Assembly (NCBI RefSeq): GCF_041435435.1
Contig: NZ_CP108494.1
Span: 5,800,501 to 5,864,500 of the forward strand
DNA length: 64,000 bases
Reading direction: 5' to 3'
DNA from: Streptomyces sp. NBC_01241
GTDB lineage: Bacteria; Actinomycetota; Actinomycetes; Streptomycetales; Streptomycetaceae
The position numbers were made by a program, and so were the translations under genes. Positions 36,738-44,652 of the stretch are shown here, one piece after another (the first letter of the stretch is position 1; each line of letters opens with the position of its first letter). The notes under the pieces were generated by a model. It ran no database searches. It was not told the DNA's origin and was given only the letters and a program-made list of their open reading frames with translations.

Positions 36738-37619
36738 TCAGAGCCGCGAGACGAATCCCCGCACCAGCTCCGCCACCTGCTCCGGCACCTCCAGCAGCAT
36801 CGCGTGCGTCGCCCCGATGCCCTCGGCCGTCACACCTTCCCGCTCCGCCACCAGCACCGCCAGATCCCGGGCCAGGCCGTGGCCGTACGCCGCCATCAGC
36901 TCGTCCAGCCACTCCAGGCCGGGCGTCGGCGGCACCCGGTGCAGCGCCCGGACCAGCAGCAACGGACAGGGGACGCGGCGGAACAGCGCGAACAGGTCGA
37001 GGGCGTCCATGGCATCCAGCATCTCCAGGGCGCACTCCCGCTCCGGCAGCAACTGCCAGCCGCCATCCGGGAGTTCCCGCACGCTCGCGCGGAACGACGC
37101 CTCGGCCCGTTCGTACGGGATGCCCAGCCCCGTGCTGTACTCGGCCTGCTGCTCGACGTACTCCGCGGGCATCCGCTGCCCCGCCGACGTCCGGGCCAGG
37201 TCCCCGATATCGGCCAGCCGCCGTGCCACCTCGTCCGGGTCCAGCCCCGGGTACTGCGCGGGCTTGCCCCACCAGAAACCGTCCAGGTTCACCGCCCCCG
37301 GCACCCGGCCCGGCCGCTCGGCGGCGTACAGCGCGGCGACCATCCCGCCCAGCGAGTGCCCGACGGGAACCACACCACCGGTGACGCCCAGGGCGGCGAG
37401 GGTCTCGTCCAGGTCGCTCAGTACCGTGTCGAACGACCACGACGGGGCGGCGCTCAACCCGTGCCCCGGCAGGTCCACGGCGAGCACCCGGTGGCCGGCG
37501 GTGAGGTGCGGGGCGACGGCGTCCCAGTCGGCGAGGGAACGCGAAGCCGCGTGCAGCAGGAGAAGGGCGGGCAGGCCGTCGTCGGGGCCACCGTGGTCGC
37601 GTACGTGAAGAACGGTCAT
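36738..37619 (-). CDS. Alpha/beta hydrolase
   Basis: A 293-residue hydrolase. Oxyanion region LLLLHAASRSLADW, nucleophile elbow VPVGHSLGGMVAAL (Ser), acidic residue probably in the strand PCPLLLVRALH-region, and His in GIGATHAMLLEVPE. The substrate cannot be told from sequence. It is cytoplasmic with no signal peptide. ATG at 37619. The gene ends 33 bases from the convergent ferritin-like gene. Confidence 0.87.
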   Translation of the reverse strand: MTVLHVRDHGGPDDGLPALLLLHAASRSLADWDAVAPHLTAGHRVLAVDLPGHGLSAAPSWSFDTVLSDLDETLAALGVTGGVVPVGHSLGGMVAALYAAERPGRVPGAVNLDGFWWGKPAQYPGLDPDEVARRLADIGDLARTSAGQRMPAEYVEQQAEYSTGLGIPYERAEASFRASVRELPDGGWQLLPERECALEMLDAMDALDLFALFRRVPCPLLLVRALHRVPPTPGLEWLDELMAAYGHGLARDLAVLVAEREGVTAEGIGATHAMLLEVPEQVAELVRGFVSRL

Positions 37620-37654
37620 GGAGCCCACGGTAGGACGCGAAAGGCGGCCCGAGA

Positions 37655-38899
37655 TCATTCGACAGCATGAGGGAACGGGGTACTCGCGACAGCCATAATG
37701 GATGTACGCCGTCCACCGGCCCCGGAAGCCCGGCCGGTATGACGGCTCGGCCGCACGGTGATCAGCGCGTTCTCCGCCGCACGGGCCATTTCGAGCAGCG
37801 AGACGTCCGCCCCGTGCTCCGCCACCAACTGGAGCCCGACCGGGCAGCCGTCCGCCGTGAATCCGGCGGGCACGCTCGCGGCGGGATGGCCGCTGAGGTT
37901 GAACGCCCAGGTCAGGGCGGTCGAGTAGAGCTCGCCCGGGCCGTCGTGGCCGTGCGGGCGGTTGGGGGTGGTGGGGGTGAGCAGCAGCGGAGTACGGGCG
38001 AACAGGGCGTCGAGCCGGAGGTCGTTCTCGCGCCGGATCTCCGAGGCGGCCGGGGAGGGTTCCCCGCTTCGGACCGCCTGCCACGCCTCTCGCGGGTCGA
38101 GCAGCTCGCACGTACGCTCCACGAGCCGCACCACCCCGGCGGCAACGAGCCGCCGCACCGCGTGCCGGACGACCGAATCCACTTCCGGGTCGACCTCCGC
38201 GTACCCCAGACCGGGGCTGAACACGGCAGGGAGCGGAAGGTCCGGAAGGTTGGCCGCCGCCGGGTCGCCCGCCGCCATGACGTGGGCCGCCGGGACGTCC
38301 GCCGCCGGGACGTGCGCCGTCGGGTCGCCCGCCGTCGTCGGTTCGCCGCCGCCCAGCACGCAGCGCAGGTACCTCTCGGCGTGAGCCGCCGAACGGGCCA
38401 GCACTCCGGCCGACGCGAGACCGGATTGGTCGGGGGAGGGCAGCAGGCCGTTCGACGTCTTCAGCCCGAACACCCCGCACCACGCCGCCGGAATCCGCAC
38501 CGACCCCGCCCCGTCGCTGCCGGTCGCCAGCTCCACCAGATCCGCCGCGACCGCCACCGCCGAGCCGGCCGAGGAGCCGCCCGGCGTGCGGTCGGGGCGC
38601 CACGGGTTGACCGTACGGCCGTGGGCGCCCAGCCCCCAGGTCTGCCACGGCGTACCGGGGCCCGGCACGGAGGTCGCGCCGACCGGGACGCCACCGGCCG
38701 CGATCAGCCGCCGGGCCGCGTACGAACGGATACCGGTCCGCCCCTTGACGGCGAACGGCATTCCGCCCAGGGGGAGTTGACGGGCCCGTTGCGCGTCAGC
38801 GAGCGCTCGTGCGGGCCACACCTCGATGAACGCACACAGACGGGGATCCTCCCGCCCGATCCGCTCCAGCGCCCGGCCGGCCTCGCCCGCATCCGTCAC
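37655..38899 (-). CDS. Amidase-signature family amidohydrolase
   Basis: A 414-residue amidase-signature enzyme. The Ser-cisSer-Lys triad is present: Lys in MPFAVKGRTGI, cis-Ser in RTPGGSSAGSAVA and nucleophile Ser in GSDGAGSVRIPAAWCG. The stretch between the Lys and GGSS is about 20 residues shorter than usual, and the residue after the Lys is Gly instead of Asp. A low-complexity insert of AHVPAAD/AAGDPA repeats sits near residues 200-225. Substrate unknown. The GTG start lies four bases after the PBP stop, so it is the third gene of the SEDS-PBP-amidase run; whether it acts on wall peptides is open. Confidence 0.85.
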   Translation of the reverse strand: MTDAGEAGRALERIGREDPRLCAFIEVWPARALADAQRARQLPLGGMPFAVKGRTGIRSYAARRLIAAGGVPVGATSVPGPGTPWQTWGLGAHGRTVNPWRPDRTPGGSSAGSAVAVAADLVELATGSDGAGSVRIPAAWCGVFGLKTSNGLLPSPDQSGLASAGVLARSAAHAERYLRCVLGGGEPTTAGDPTAHVPAADVPAAHVMAAGDPAAANLPDLPLPAVFSPGLGYAEVDPEVDSVVRHAVRRLVAAGVVRLVERTCELLDPREAWQAVRSGEPSPAASEIRRENDLRLDALFARTPLLLTPTTPNRPHGHDGPGELYSTALTWAFNLSGHPAASVPAGFTADGCPVGLQLVAEHGADVSLLEMARAAENALITVRPSRHTGRASGAGGRRTSIMAVASTPFPHAVE

Positions 38900-38903
38900 G
38901 CGT

Positions 38904-40361
38904 TCAGTCTCGCAGGGCCGCCTCCATGACGGAACGGGCGATCGGGGCCGCGCTGCCGCCGCCACTGATGTCGGCCCGGTTCGCGGCGGCGTCTTCGACG
39001 ACCACGGCGACCGCGACAGCCGACTGCCCCGCGTTCGGCGCCTGCGCCCAGGAGATGAACCAGGCGTAGGGCCTGCCCGAGTTGTCGATGCCGTGCTGTG
39101 CAGTGCCGGTCTTGCCGCCGACCGTCACCCCGTCGATCGCGGCGTTGGACCCGGTGCCCTGCTCCACGACGTCGACCATTATCCGCCGCAGCTGCACGGC
39201 CGTCCGCGGGCTCATGGCCCGGTGATAGGTGTGCGAGCCGTTGCGGTGGACGGTCGAACCGCTTCTCGTGGTCGTACGGTCCACCAGATACGGGTACTTG
39301 AGGTCGCCGCCGTTCGCCACGGCGGACGCGACCATCGCCATCTGGAGCGGTGTCGCCGATGTGTCGAACTGCCCGATCGACGAGAGTGCCAGCTGATCGT
39401 CGCTCATCTGCGTGTCGAAGTTGCTCTTCGCCACCCCCGACGGGATCTTCAGCCCGGTGTCGTTGAAGCCGAACTTCCGCACGGCGTCCACCATGCCCTT
39501 CAGGCCGACACGCACCCCGAGTTCCGCCATCACGGTGTTGCAGGAGACCCGGATCGCCTCGGCGAGCGGGGCGTTCTCGCAGCCCTCCGCCTCGTTGGGG
39601 AGCGTGGTCGTCGTACCCGGCAGCACATAGGGGGACGGGGTGTCGGTCTCGGCGTCGGGATCGGTGACGACGCCCGCGTCGAGCGCCGCCGCCGCCGTCA
39701 CGATCTTGAAGGTGGAGCCCGGCGGATACGTCTGCCTGATCGCCCGGTTCAGCATCGGCTGGCTCTTCGCCGCGTTCAGCTGCAGCCAGGCGTCGGTGAC
39801 GGACGACCCGGTTCCGGAGAGCCGGCCGGGATCGTACGAGGGGGTGGAGACCAGCGCCAGGATCTTGCCGGTCGACGGTTCGACGGCGGCGACCGCGCCC
39901 CGCCGCCCGCCCAGCCCGTTGTAGGCGGCGCGCTGCATCGAGTCCTTGATGGTCGTGACGACATTGCCGCCGGGCTGCTGGCTGCGCGTGATCTCGTTCC
40001 ACAGCGGGAACGGGGCGAGCATCGAGTCGGTGCCGGACAGGATGCCGTCCTCGGCGTGCTCGATCAGGGTCGTGCCGTACGTCTGCGAGGCGTAGCCGGT
40101 CACGGGCGCGTACAGCGGGCCGTTCTGGTACGTGCGCTCGTACGTGAGCTGCTCGCCGGTGTTCCGGGAGCCGGTGACGGACGTGCCGCCGACCAGGATG
40201 TTGCCGCGCGGCTGGTGATAACGGGCGATCGTGAGGCGGCGGTTGGCGGGGTTGTTGTCCAGGCTGTCGGCGTCGAGGACCTGGACACGGGCGGCGTTCA
40301 GCAGCAGCGCCACGAGCAGCAGAAGCAGGAGCGCGGCGGCCCGGCGGATGTAGCGGATCAC
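38904..40361 (-). CDS. Class B penicillin-binding protein (PbpA/FtsI-like transpeptidase)
   Basis: A 485-residue bitopic transpeptidase. A membrane anchor (AAALLLLLLVALLLNAARV) is followed by a small N-terminal pedestal. The transpeptidase domain has SxxK in PGSTFKIV (about 213), SxN in VSCNT (about 269) and KTG in GGKTGTAQH (about 414). It cross-links peptidoglycan at the membrane surface. The GTG start has GGAGG seven bases before it. It sits 55 bases downstream of a SEDS glycosyltransferase gene, the classic pairing of polymerase and cross-linker; I recall an equivalent sporulation-associated pair in S. coelicolor. Confidence 0.94.
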   Translation of the reverse strand: MIRYIRRAAALLLLLLVALLLNAARVQVLDADSLDNNPANRRLTIARYHQPRGNILVGGTSVTGSRNTGEQLTYERTYQNGPLYAPVTGYASQTYGTTLIEHAEDGILSGTDSMLAPFPLWNEITRSQQPGGNVVTTIKDSMQRAAYNGLGGRRGAVAAVEPSTGKILALVSTPSYDPGRLSGTGSSVTDAWLQLNAAKSQPMLNRAIRQTYPPGSTFKIVTAAAALDAGVVTDPDAETDTPSPYVLPGTTTTLPNEAEGCENAPLAEAIRVSCNTVMAELGVRVGLKGMVDAVRKFGFNDTGLKIPSGVAKSNFDTQMSDDQLALSSIGQFDTSATPLQMAMVASAVANGGDLKYPYLVDRTTTRSGSTVHRNGSHTYHRAMSPRTAVQLRRIMVDVVEQGTGSNAAIDGVTVGGKTGTAQHGIDNSGRPYAWFISWAQAPNAGQSAVAVAVVVEDAAANRADISGGGSAAPIARSVMEAALRD

Positions 40362-40416
40362 GGTCCGACCTCCGGGGCTCGTGACGGGTACGGGATCGCC
40401 GTGCGCGGGTACGGGC

Positions 40417-41796
40417 TCACAGTTCGTCCTCCGTCACCGGCGCGATGATCCCGGTCTCCACCTGTCCGGGGTGCGGTCTGCGGGCCTGGTCGCTCACCCG
40501 GATCAGCAGCGCCACGATGATCCAGTTGGTGACGACGGACGAACCGCCCTGTGCGAGGAACGGCATCGCCATGCCCGTCAGCGGGATCAGCCCCATTACC
40601 CCGCCCGCGATCACGAACACCTGGAGCGCCAGGATCGAGGCGAGACCGATCGACAGCAGCCGTCCGAAGGGGTCGCGCAGGGCGAGCCCGGCGCGGTAGC
40701 CGCGAGCGACGAGCAGCGTGTACAGCAGGAAGACCGCGGTCAGCCCGGTCAGGCCGAGCTCCTCGCCCGCCGTCGCCAGAATGAAGTCGGACTTGGCGGC
40801 GAAACTGATGAGGATCGAGTGGCCGAGCCCCAGCCCGGTGCCGAGCATCCCGCCCGCGGCGAACGCGAACAGCGACTGGGCCAGCTGGCCGGGGCCCTGA
40901 CCGGCATTGATGGAGGCGAATGGATCGAGCCAGTCCTGGACCCGGCTGTGCACATGCGGTTCGACGGAGCCGACGGCGAACGCGCCGACGGCGGCGAGCA
41001 GCAGACCCACGGCGATCCAGCCGGTCCGGCCGGTCGCCACGTACAGCATGATCACGAAGAGGCCGAAGAAGAGCAGAGACGTGCCCAGATCGCGTTCCAG
41101 GACCAGTACGCCGACGCTGAGCAGCCAGATAGCCACGATCGGGCCGAGAACCCGGCCGGTGGGGAGCTGGAGCTTCCAGATGGTGCGGCCGGTGTAGGCG
41201 AGGGCGTTGCGGTTCGCGGCGAGATACGCGGCGAAGAACACCGCGAGCAGGATCTTGGCGAACTCACCGGGCTGGAAGGAGAATCCGCCGACCCGGATCC
41301 AGATCTTCGCGCCGTTCACCGCCGGGAAGAAGATCGGCACGATCATCAGGACCAGGGCGGTGGCGACCGAGAGATAGCCGTACCGCTGGAGCACCCGGTG
41401 GTCGCGCAGGAAGACGACCACGGCGATGAAGAGCGCCACGCCGAGCGTGGACCAGATCAGCTGGGTGGGGGCCGCCTGGTCCTTGGGGGTCTCCAGGTCG
41501 AGCCGGTAGATCAGCACCAGGCCGAGGCCGTTGAGGAGTACGGCGATGGGCAGCAGCAGCGGATCGGCGTACGGGGCACGTAACCGGACCGCGAGATGGG
41601 CGACGAGGGCGAGCAGACCCAGGCCCGCGCCGTAACCGGCCACGTCGGGCGGGACCACGCCGTTCCGGGCCAGGCCGACGGCGGCGTAGCCGTAGACGGG
41701 GATGAGGACGGCCCCGATGAGGAGCAGGAGCTCGACTCCGCGCCGCTTGGGCAGACGTAGATCGGGCGGGGGTGCGTCCGCCGTCGTTGCGGTCAT
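40417..41796 (-). CDS. SEDS-family peptidoglycan polymerase (FtsW/RodA/SpoVE)
   Basis: A 459-residue polytopic membrane protein with about ten to twelve segments. Conserved SEDS features are ALNGAKIW-type VNGAKIWIRVGGFSFQPGEFAKI, the catalytic-Asp region VLVLERDLGTSLLF, and the C-terminal AMPFLAQGGSSVVTNW. It polymerises lipid II into glycan strands with the PBP encoded next to it. I chose the ATG at 41796 (MTATTADAPPPDL); a TTG three codons upstream is possible, and neither has an obvious ribosome site. Confidence 0.94.
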   Translation of the reverse strand: MTATTADAPPPDLRLPKRRGVELLLLIGAVLIPVYGYAAVGLARNGVVPPDVAGYGAGLGLLALVAHLAVRLRAPYADPLLLPIAVLLNGLGLVLIYRLDLETPKDQAAPTQLIWSTLGVALFIAVVVFLRDHRVLQRYGYLSVATALVLMIVPIFFPAVNGAKIWIRVGGFSFQPGEFAKILLAVFFAAYLAANRNALAYTGRTIWKLQLPTGRVLGPIVAIWLLSVGVLVLERDLGTSLLFFGLFVIMLYVATGRTGWIAVGLLLAAVGAFAVGSVEPHVHSRVQDWLDPFASINAGQGPGQLAQSLFAFAAGGMLGTGLGLGHSILISFAAKSDFILATAGEELGLTGLTAVFLLYTLLVARGYRAGLALRDPFGRLLSIGLASILALQVFVIAGGVMGLIPLTGMAMPFLAQGGSSVVTNWIIVALLIRVSDQARRPHPGQVETGIIAPVTEDEL

Positions 41797-41890
41797 GCCA
41801 GGCAACGTAGCAAGAGGCGGTGTCTATTTCCCTTATGTCATAGCGGGTATGTCCGTCGGGATGACGGACCGGCAACCGATGCCGACGGGC

Positions 41891-42037
<147 letters not shown>

Positions 42038-42044
42038 CGTCACC

Positions 42045-43466
42045 TCAGCGCTGCCGCCCGGATCCCGGATCGTCCCGGCGCTCCGCCGCCTCGTCGTCCG
42101 GTCGTGCGTACGCGGGGAGCGTGAGCCGGGCCACCGCGCCGCCGTCCGGGGCATTGCGGAAGACGAGGTCGGCGCCGATGGCCGCCGCCTGCCCGGCGGC
42201 GATGGTCAGCCCGAGACCGTGTCCCTTGCCGCCGCCCTCGGTGCGGAACCGCTGCGGACCGTCCTCCAGCAGATAGTCCGGAAAGCCCGGTCCGTGATCG
42301 CGTACGGTCACCGTCGGCCCGTCGACCGTCAGCACCACCGGGGGGCGGCCGTGCTTGTGCGCGTTGGTGATCAGATTGCCCAGCACCCGTTCCAGGCGCC
42401 GCTTGTCGGTCTCGACGCGCACCGGCGCCCGTGGCCGCCCCTGGCCGGTGTCCCCGAAACGGATCTCGGTGTCCGTTCCGGACGCGCGCACCACGCGTTC
42501 GACGAGCGGCGCCAGTTCGTGCACATCGAGTTCGACCTGTTCGGTACGGGCGTCCAGCCGGGAGATCTCCAGCAGGTCCTCCGTCAGTGCCCGCATCGTC
42601 CGGACCCGGTCCCGCACCAGCTCGGACGGGCGCCCCGGCGGCAGCAGTTCGGCAGCGGCCGACAGCCCGGTCAGCGGCGTGCGGAGCTCGTGCGCCACAT
42701 CCGCGGTGAACCGCTGCTCGGTCAGCAGCTTGCGCTGGAGCGTGGACGCCATCGTGTCCAGCGCTCCGGCGACGATCGCCACCTCGTCCTGCGGGCGCGA
42801 AGGGTCCGCCGTACGCGGGTCGTCGACGCGGGCGTCGAGGTCGCCGGCACTGATCCGGCGCGCCACCCGGGCCGTCTGGTGCAGTCGCCGGGTAACCCGG
42901 GTGACGGCGAACGCGCCGACGAGGACAGTGGCGCCGGTGGCCAGCAGGGAAGAGCCGATGATCGCCCCGTCGAGGTCGTTGATCGTGCGGGCGCTCTGGC
43001 TGTAGTCCACCTGCGTGGCCAGTGCGCGGCCGTCGGCCGGAGCCGCCGCCCACATGGCGGGACGCCCGTTGTGATCGGCGACGAGCGTGCCGCGCCGGCC
43101 GTGCGCGGCCAGCGCCCGCAGGGAGGCGGGCAGCCCCGGCGGATCGATGCCGGAACCCGGCGGGAGCTCCTCGCCGGCCTTGTACGCGGCGCCGACGTCC
43201 GCCAGTCGCGACAGCGCCTCCTCGCGCGCCTGGCTGACGGTCGCACGCGTCACCTCGGTGTGGACCAGCACACTCAGCAGCGCGGCGAGCGCGCAGCACA
43301 TCACGGTGATGAAGACGGCCGACTTCCCGGTGAGCGTCGCGGTCCAGGGAGGCATCCGCGGCCTGCGCCGCTCTCCGAGCCGCTGTCCGGGCCGGCCCTG
43401 ATCGGCGCTCCGCTGTCCGGGCCCGCCCTGATCGGCCCCCTGCCGCCCGGTCCGGTGCCGTCTCAT
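42045..43466 (-). CDS. Sensor histidine kinase without adjacent response regulator
   Basis: A 473-residue membrane kinase. First membrane segment (SAVFITVMCCALAALLSVLV), an extracellular domain of about 110 residues, a second segment (IIGSSLLATGATVLVGAFAV), HAMP, HisKA with ADVAHELRTP (phospho-His near residue 256) and HATPase (NLITNAHKHG, DHGPGFP, GHGLGLTIA). Its start overlaps the stop of the lipoprotein gene upstream (ATGA, 43463-43466), so the lipoprotein may modulate sensing, as CseA does for CseC. No response regulator is found on either side, making this an orphan kinase. Confidence 0.9.
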   Translation of the reverse strand: MRRHRTGRQGADQGGPGQRSADQGRPGQRLGERRRPRMPPWTATLTGKSAVFITVMCCALAALLSVLVHTEVTRATVSQAREEALSRLADVGAAYKAGEELPPGSGIDPPGLPASLRALAAHGRRGTLVADHNGRPAMWAAAPADGRALATQVDYSQSARTINDLDGAIIGSSLLATGATVLVGAFAVTRVTRRLHQTARVARRISAGDLDARVDDPRTADPSRPQDEVAIVAGALDTMASTLQRKLLTEQRFTADVAHELRTPLTGLSAAAELLPPGRPSELVRDRVRTMRALTEDLLEISRLDARTEQVELDVHELAPLVERVVRASGTDTEIRFGDTGQGRPRAPVRVETDKRRLERVLGNLITNAHKHGRPPVVLTVDGPTVTVRDHGPGFPDYLLEDGPQRFRTEGGGKGHGLGLTIAAGQAAAIGADLVFRNAPDGGAVARLTLPAYARPDDEAAERRDDPGSGRQR

Positions 43467-44212
43467 CGGCGCTCCGCGGACACGCCGACGGACGGGCTTG
43501 CGGCCGGGCGGGTGGCGGTGGGGCGCGGCTGCGCAGCCCGGTTCGGTGGAATCCGCAGGATCTCGTCCCGGGTGGGCAGCATCGCGCGCTGCCGGTCGTC
43601 CCAGGTCCAGGCGGTGCGGTACTCGTATCCGGCGATGGCCGACGGCACCCGCATGATCAGGTCCCGCCCGGCCGGCTCGACGCTGATCACGGCGTCCGCG
43701 GTCGACAGGATCCGGGTCAGACCGCCCCCCTCCGGCATGTAGACCCGTACGGAGAGCTGGTGGTCGGCCAGCCGGATGCCGAGCACCAGCTCGTCCTTGC
43801 CGTCGCCCGTCAGGTCACGGAAGTAGGGCCGCAGTACGGGACAGGAGGCCGGTTCGGTGCGGCACGCGTCGATGCGGCGGACGGTGTCGGCGGGGAGGTC
43901 GGCGGCGGCGCCGCCCCGGTTGGGCCGGGCCTTCAGGCCGGCCCGCACCACCGCGACCGGATCCAGGCGGTGCACGTCGTCGTGCGGCACCTCGATGCCG
44001 GGGATGCGCGCGGTCTCACCCTCGCCGTAGTCGTACGGAGCGGCGGAGGCGGGCGGCAGCTCGGGCCAGAGCCGGGCGGGCCCGACGGCGTTCGGAGCAG
44101 GTCCGGTGCTCCGCAGCCCGCCGCCGACGCCACAGCCGGCCAGCAGCGCTGCGCCGACGACGACCCCGAGGGCCGCCGCCGTGCGGCACCGCATCCGGCG
44201 CTGCGGACGCAT
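43463..44212 (-). CDS. Lipoprotein coupled to the sensor kinase
   Basis: A 249-residue putative lipoprotein. Signal peptide RTAAALGVVVGAALLAGC-G with lipobox at about residue 28. The mature part has an FG-GAP/VCBS-like calcium-binding motif RDLTGDGKDELVLGIRLAD (about 140-158) and a beta-rich C-terminal half, so it is likely exposed outside the membrane. GGGAGG precedes the ATG at 44212. The four-base overlap with the kinase gene supports joint function in signal perception (inference). Confidence 0.85.
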   Translation of the reverse strand: MRPQRRMRCRTAAALGVVVGAALLAGCGVGGGLRSTGPAPNAVGPARLWPELPPASAAPYDYGEGETARIPGIEVPHDDVHRLDPVAVVRAGLKARPNRGGAAADLPADTVRRIDACRTEPASCPVLRPYFRDLTGDGKDELVLGIRLADHQLSVRVYMPEGGGLTRILSTADAVISVEPAGRDLIMRVPSAIAGYEYRTAWTWDDRQRAMLPTRDEILRIPPNRAAQPRPTATRPAASPSVGVSAERR

Positions 44213-44298
44213 GACAGCCTCCCTTCCCGCGGCCCGTCCCTCACAGACCTTATTCGGAAGGAAGTCTGTTATGCCCATTTAGTGCTCGGTGATGCTTG

Positions 44299-44652
44299 TT
44301 AGTGCTGGTAGGGATTCTGGCCCTGTCCACCCGGCGCGTACCCCGGCTGCCCCTGCGCCGATCCCTGCCCCTGCCCCGGCCCCTGTCCCTGTCCGAACGG
44401 GTTGCCGTTCTGCGCGGCGGCATGCTGCGCCAGCAGCTGTTCGGCCTGTTCCTTCGGGATCTGCTGCTCACCGCCGCAGAACGTGCACTGCGTCGCGAAC
44501 TTCGTCGAGAACGGGAACAGCGGCACGAAGAACAGCGTGAACTTGGTGACCCGCTTGCGCAGCGTGTGCGCGGCCGGATTGCCACACCAGCCGCAGACCA
44601 TCGTCAGGATGGCCAGTTGGTACAGATATCCCCGCGTACCGAAAATGATCAT
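44299..44652 (-). CDS. Zinc-ribbon domain protein
   Basis: A 117-residue protein starting MIIFGTRGYLYQLAILTMVCGWCGNP. The CGWC and CTFCGG pairs (about 20-23 and 56-59) would bind one zinc ion in a ribbon interrupted by a hydrophobic middle. The C-terminal 40 residues are a Gln/Gly/Pro repeat (GQGQGPGQGQG). The start overlaps the stop of the HEAT-repeat gene by four bases (44649-44652). The function is unknown; the first 20 residues may form a membrane-associated helix. Confidence 0.82.
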   Translation of the reverse strand: MIIFGTRGYLYQLAILTMVCGWCGNPAAHTLRKRVTKFTLFFVPLFPFSTKFATQCTFCGGEQQIPKEQAEQLLAQHAAAQNGNPFGQGQGPGQGQGSAQGQPGYAPGGQGQNPYQH

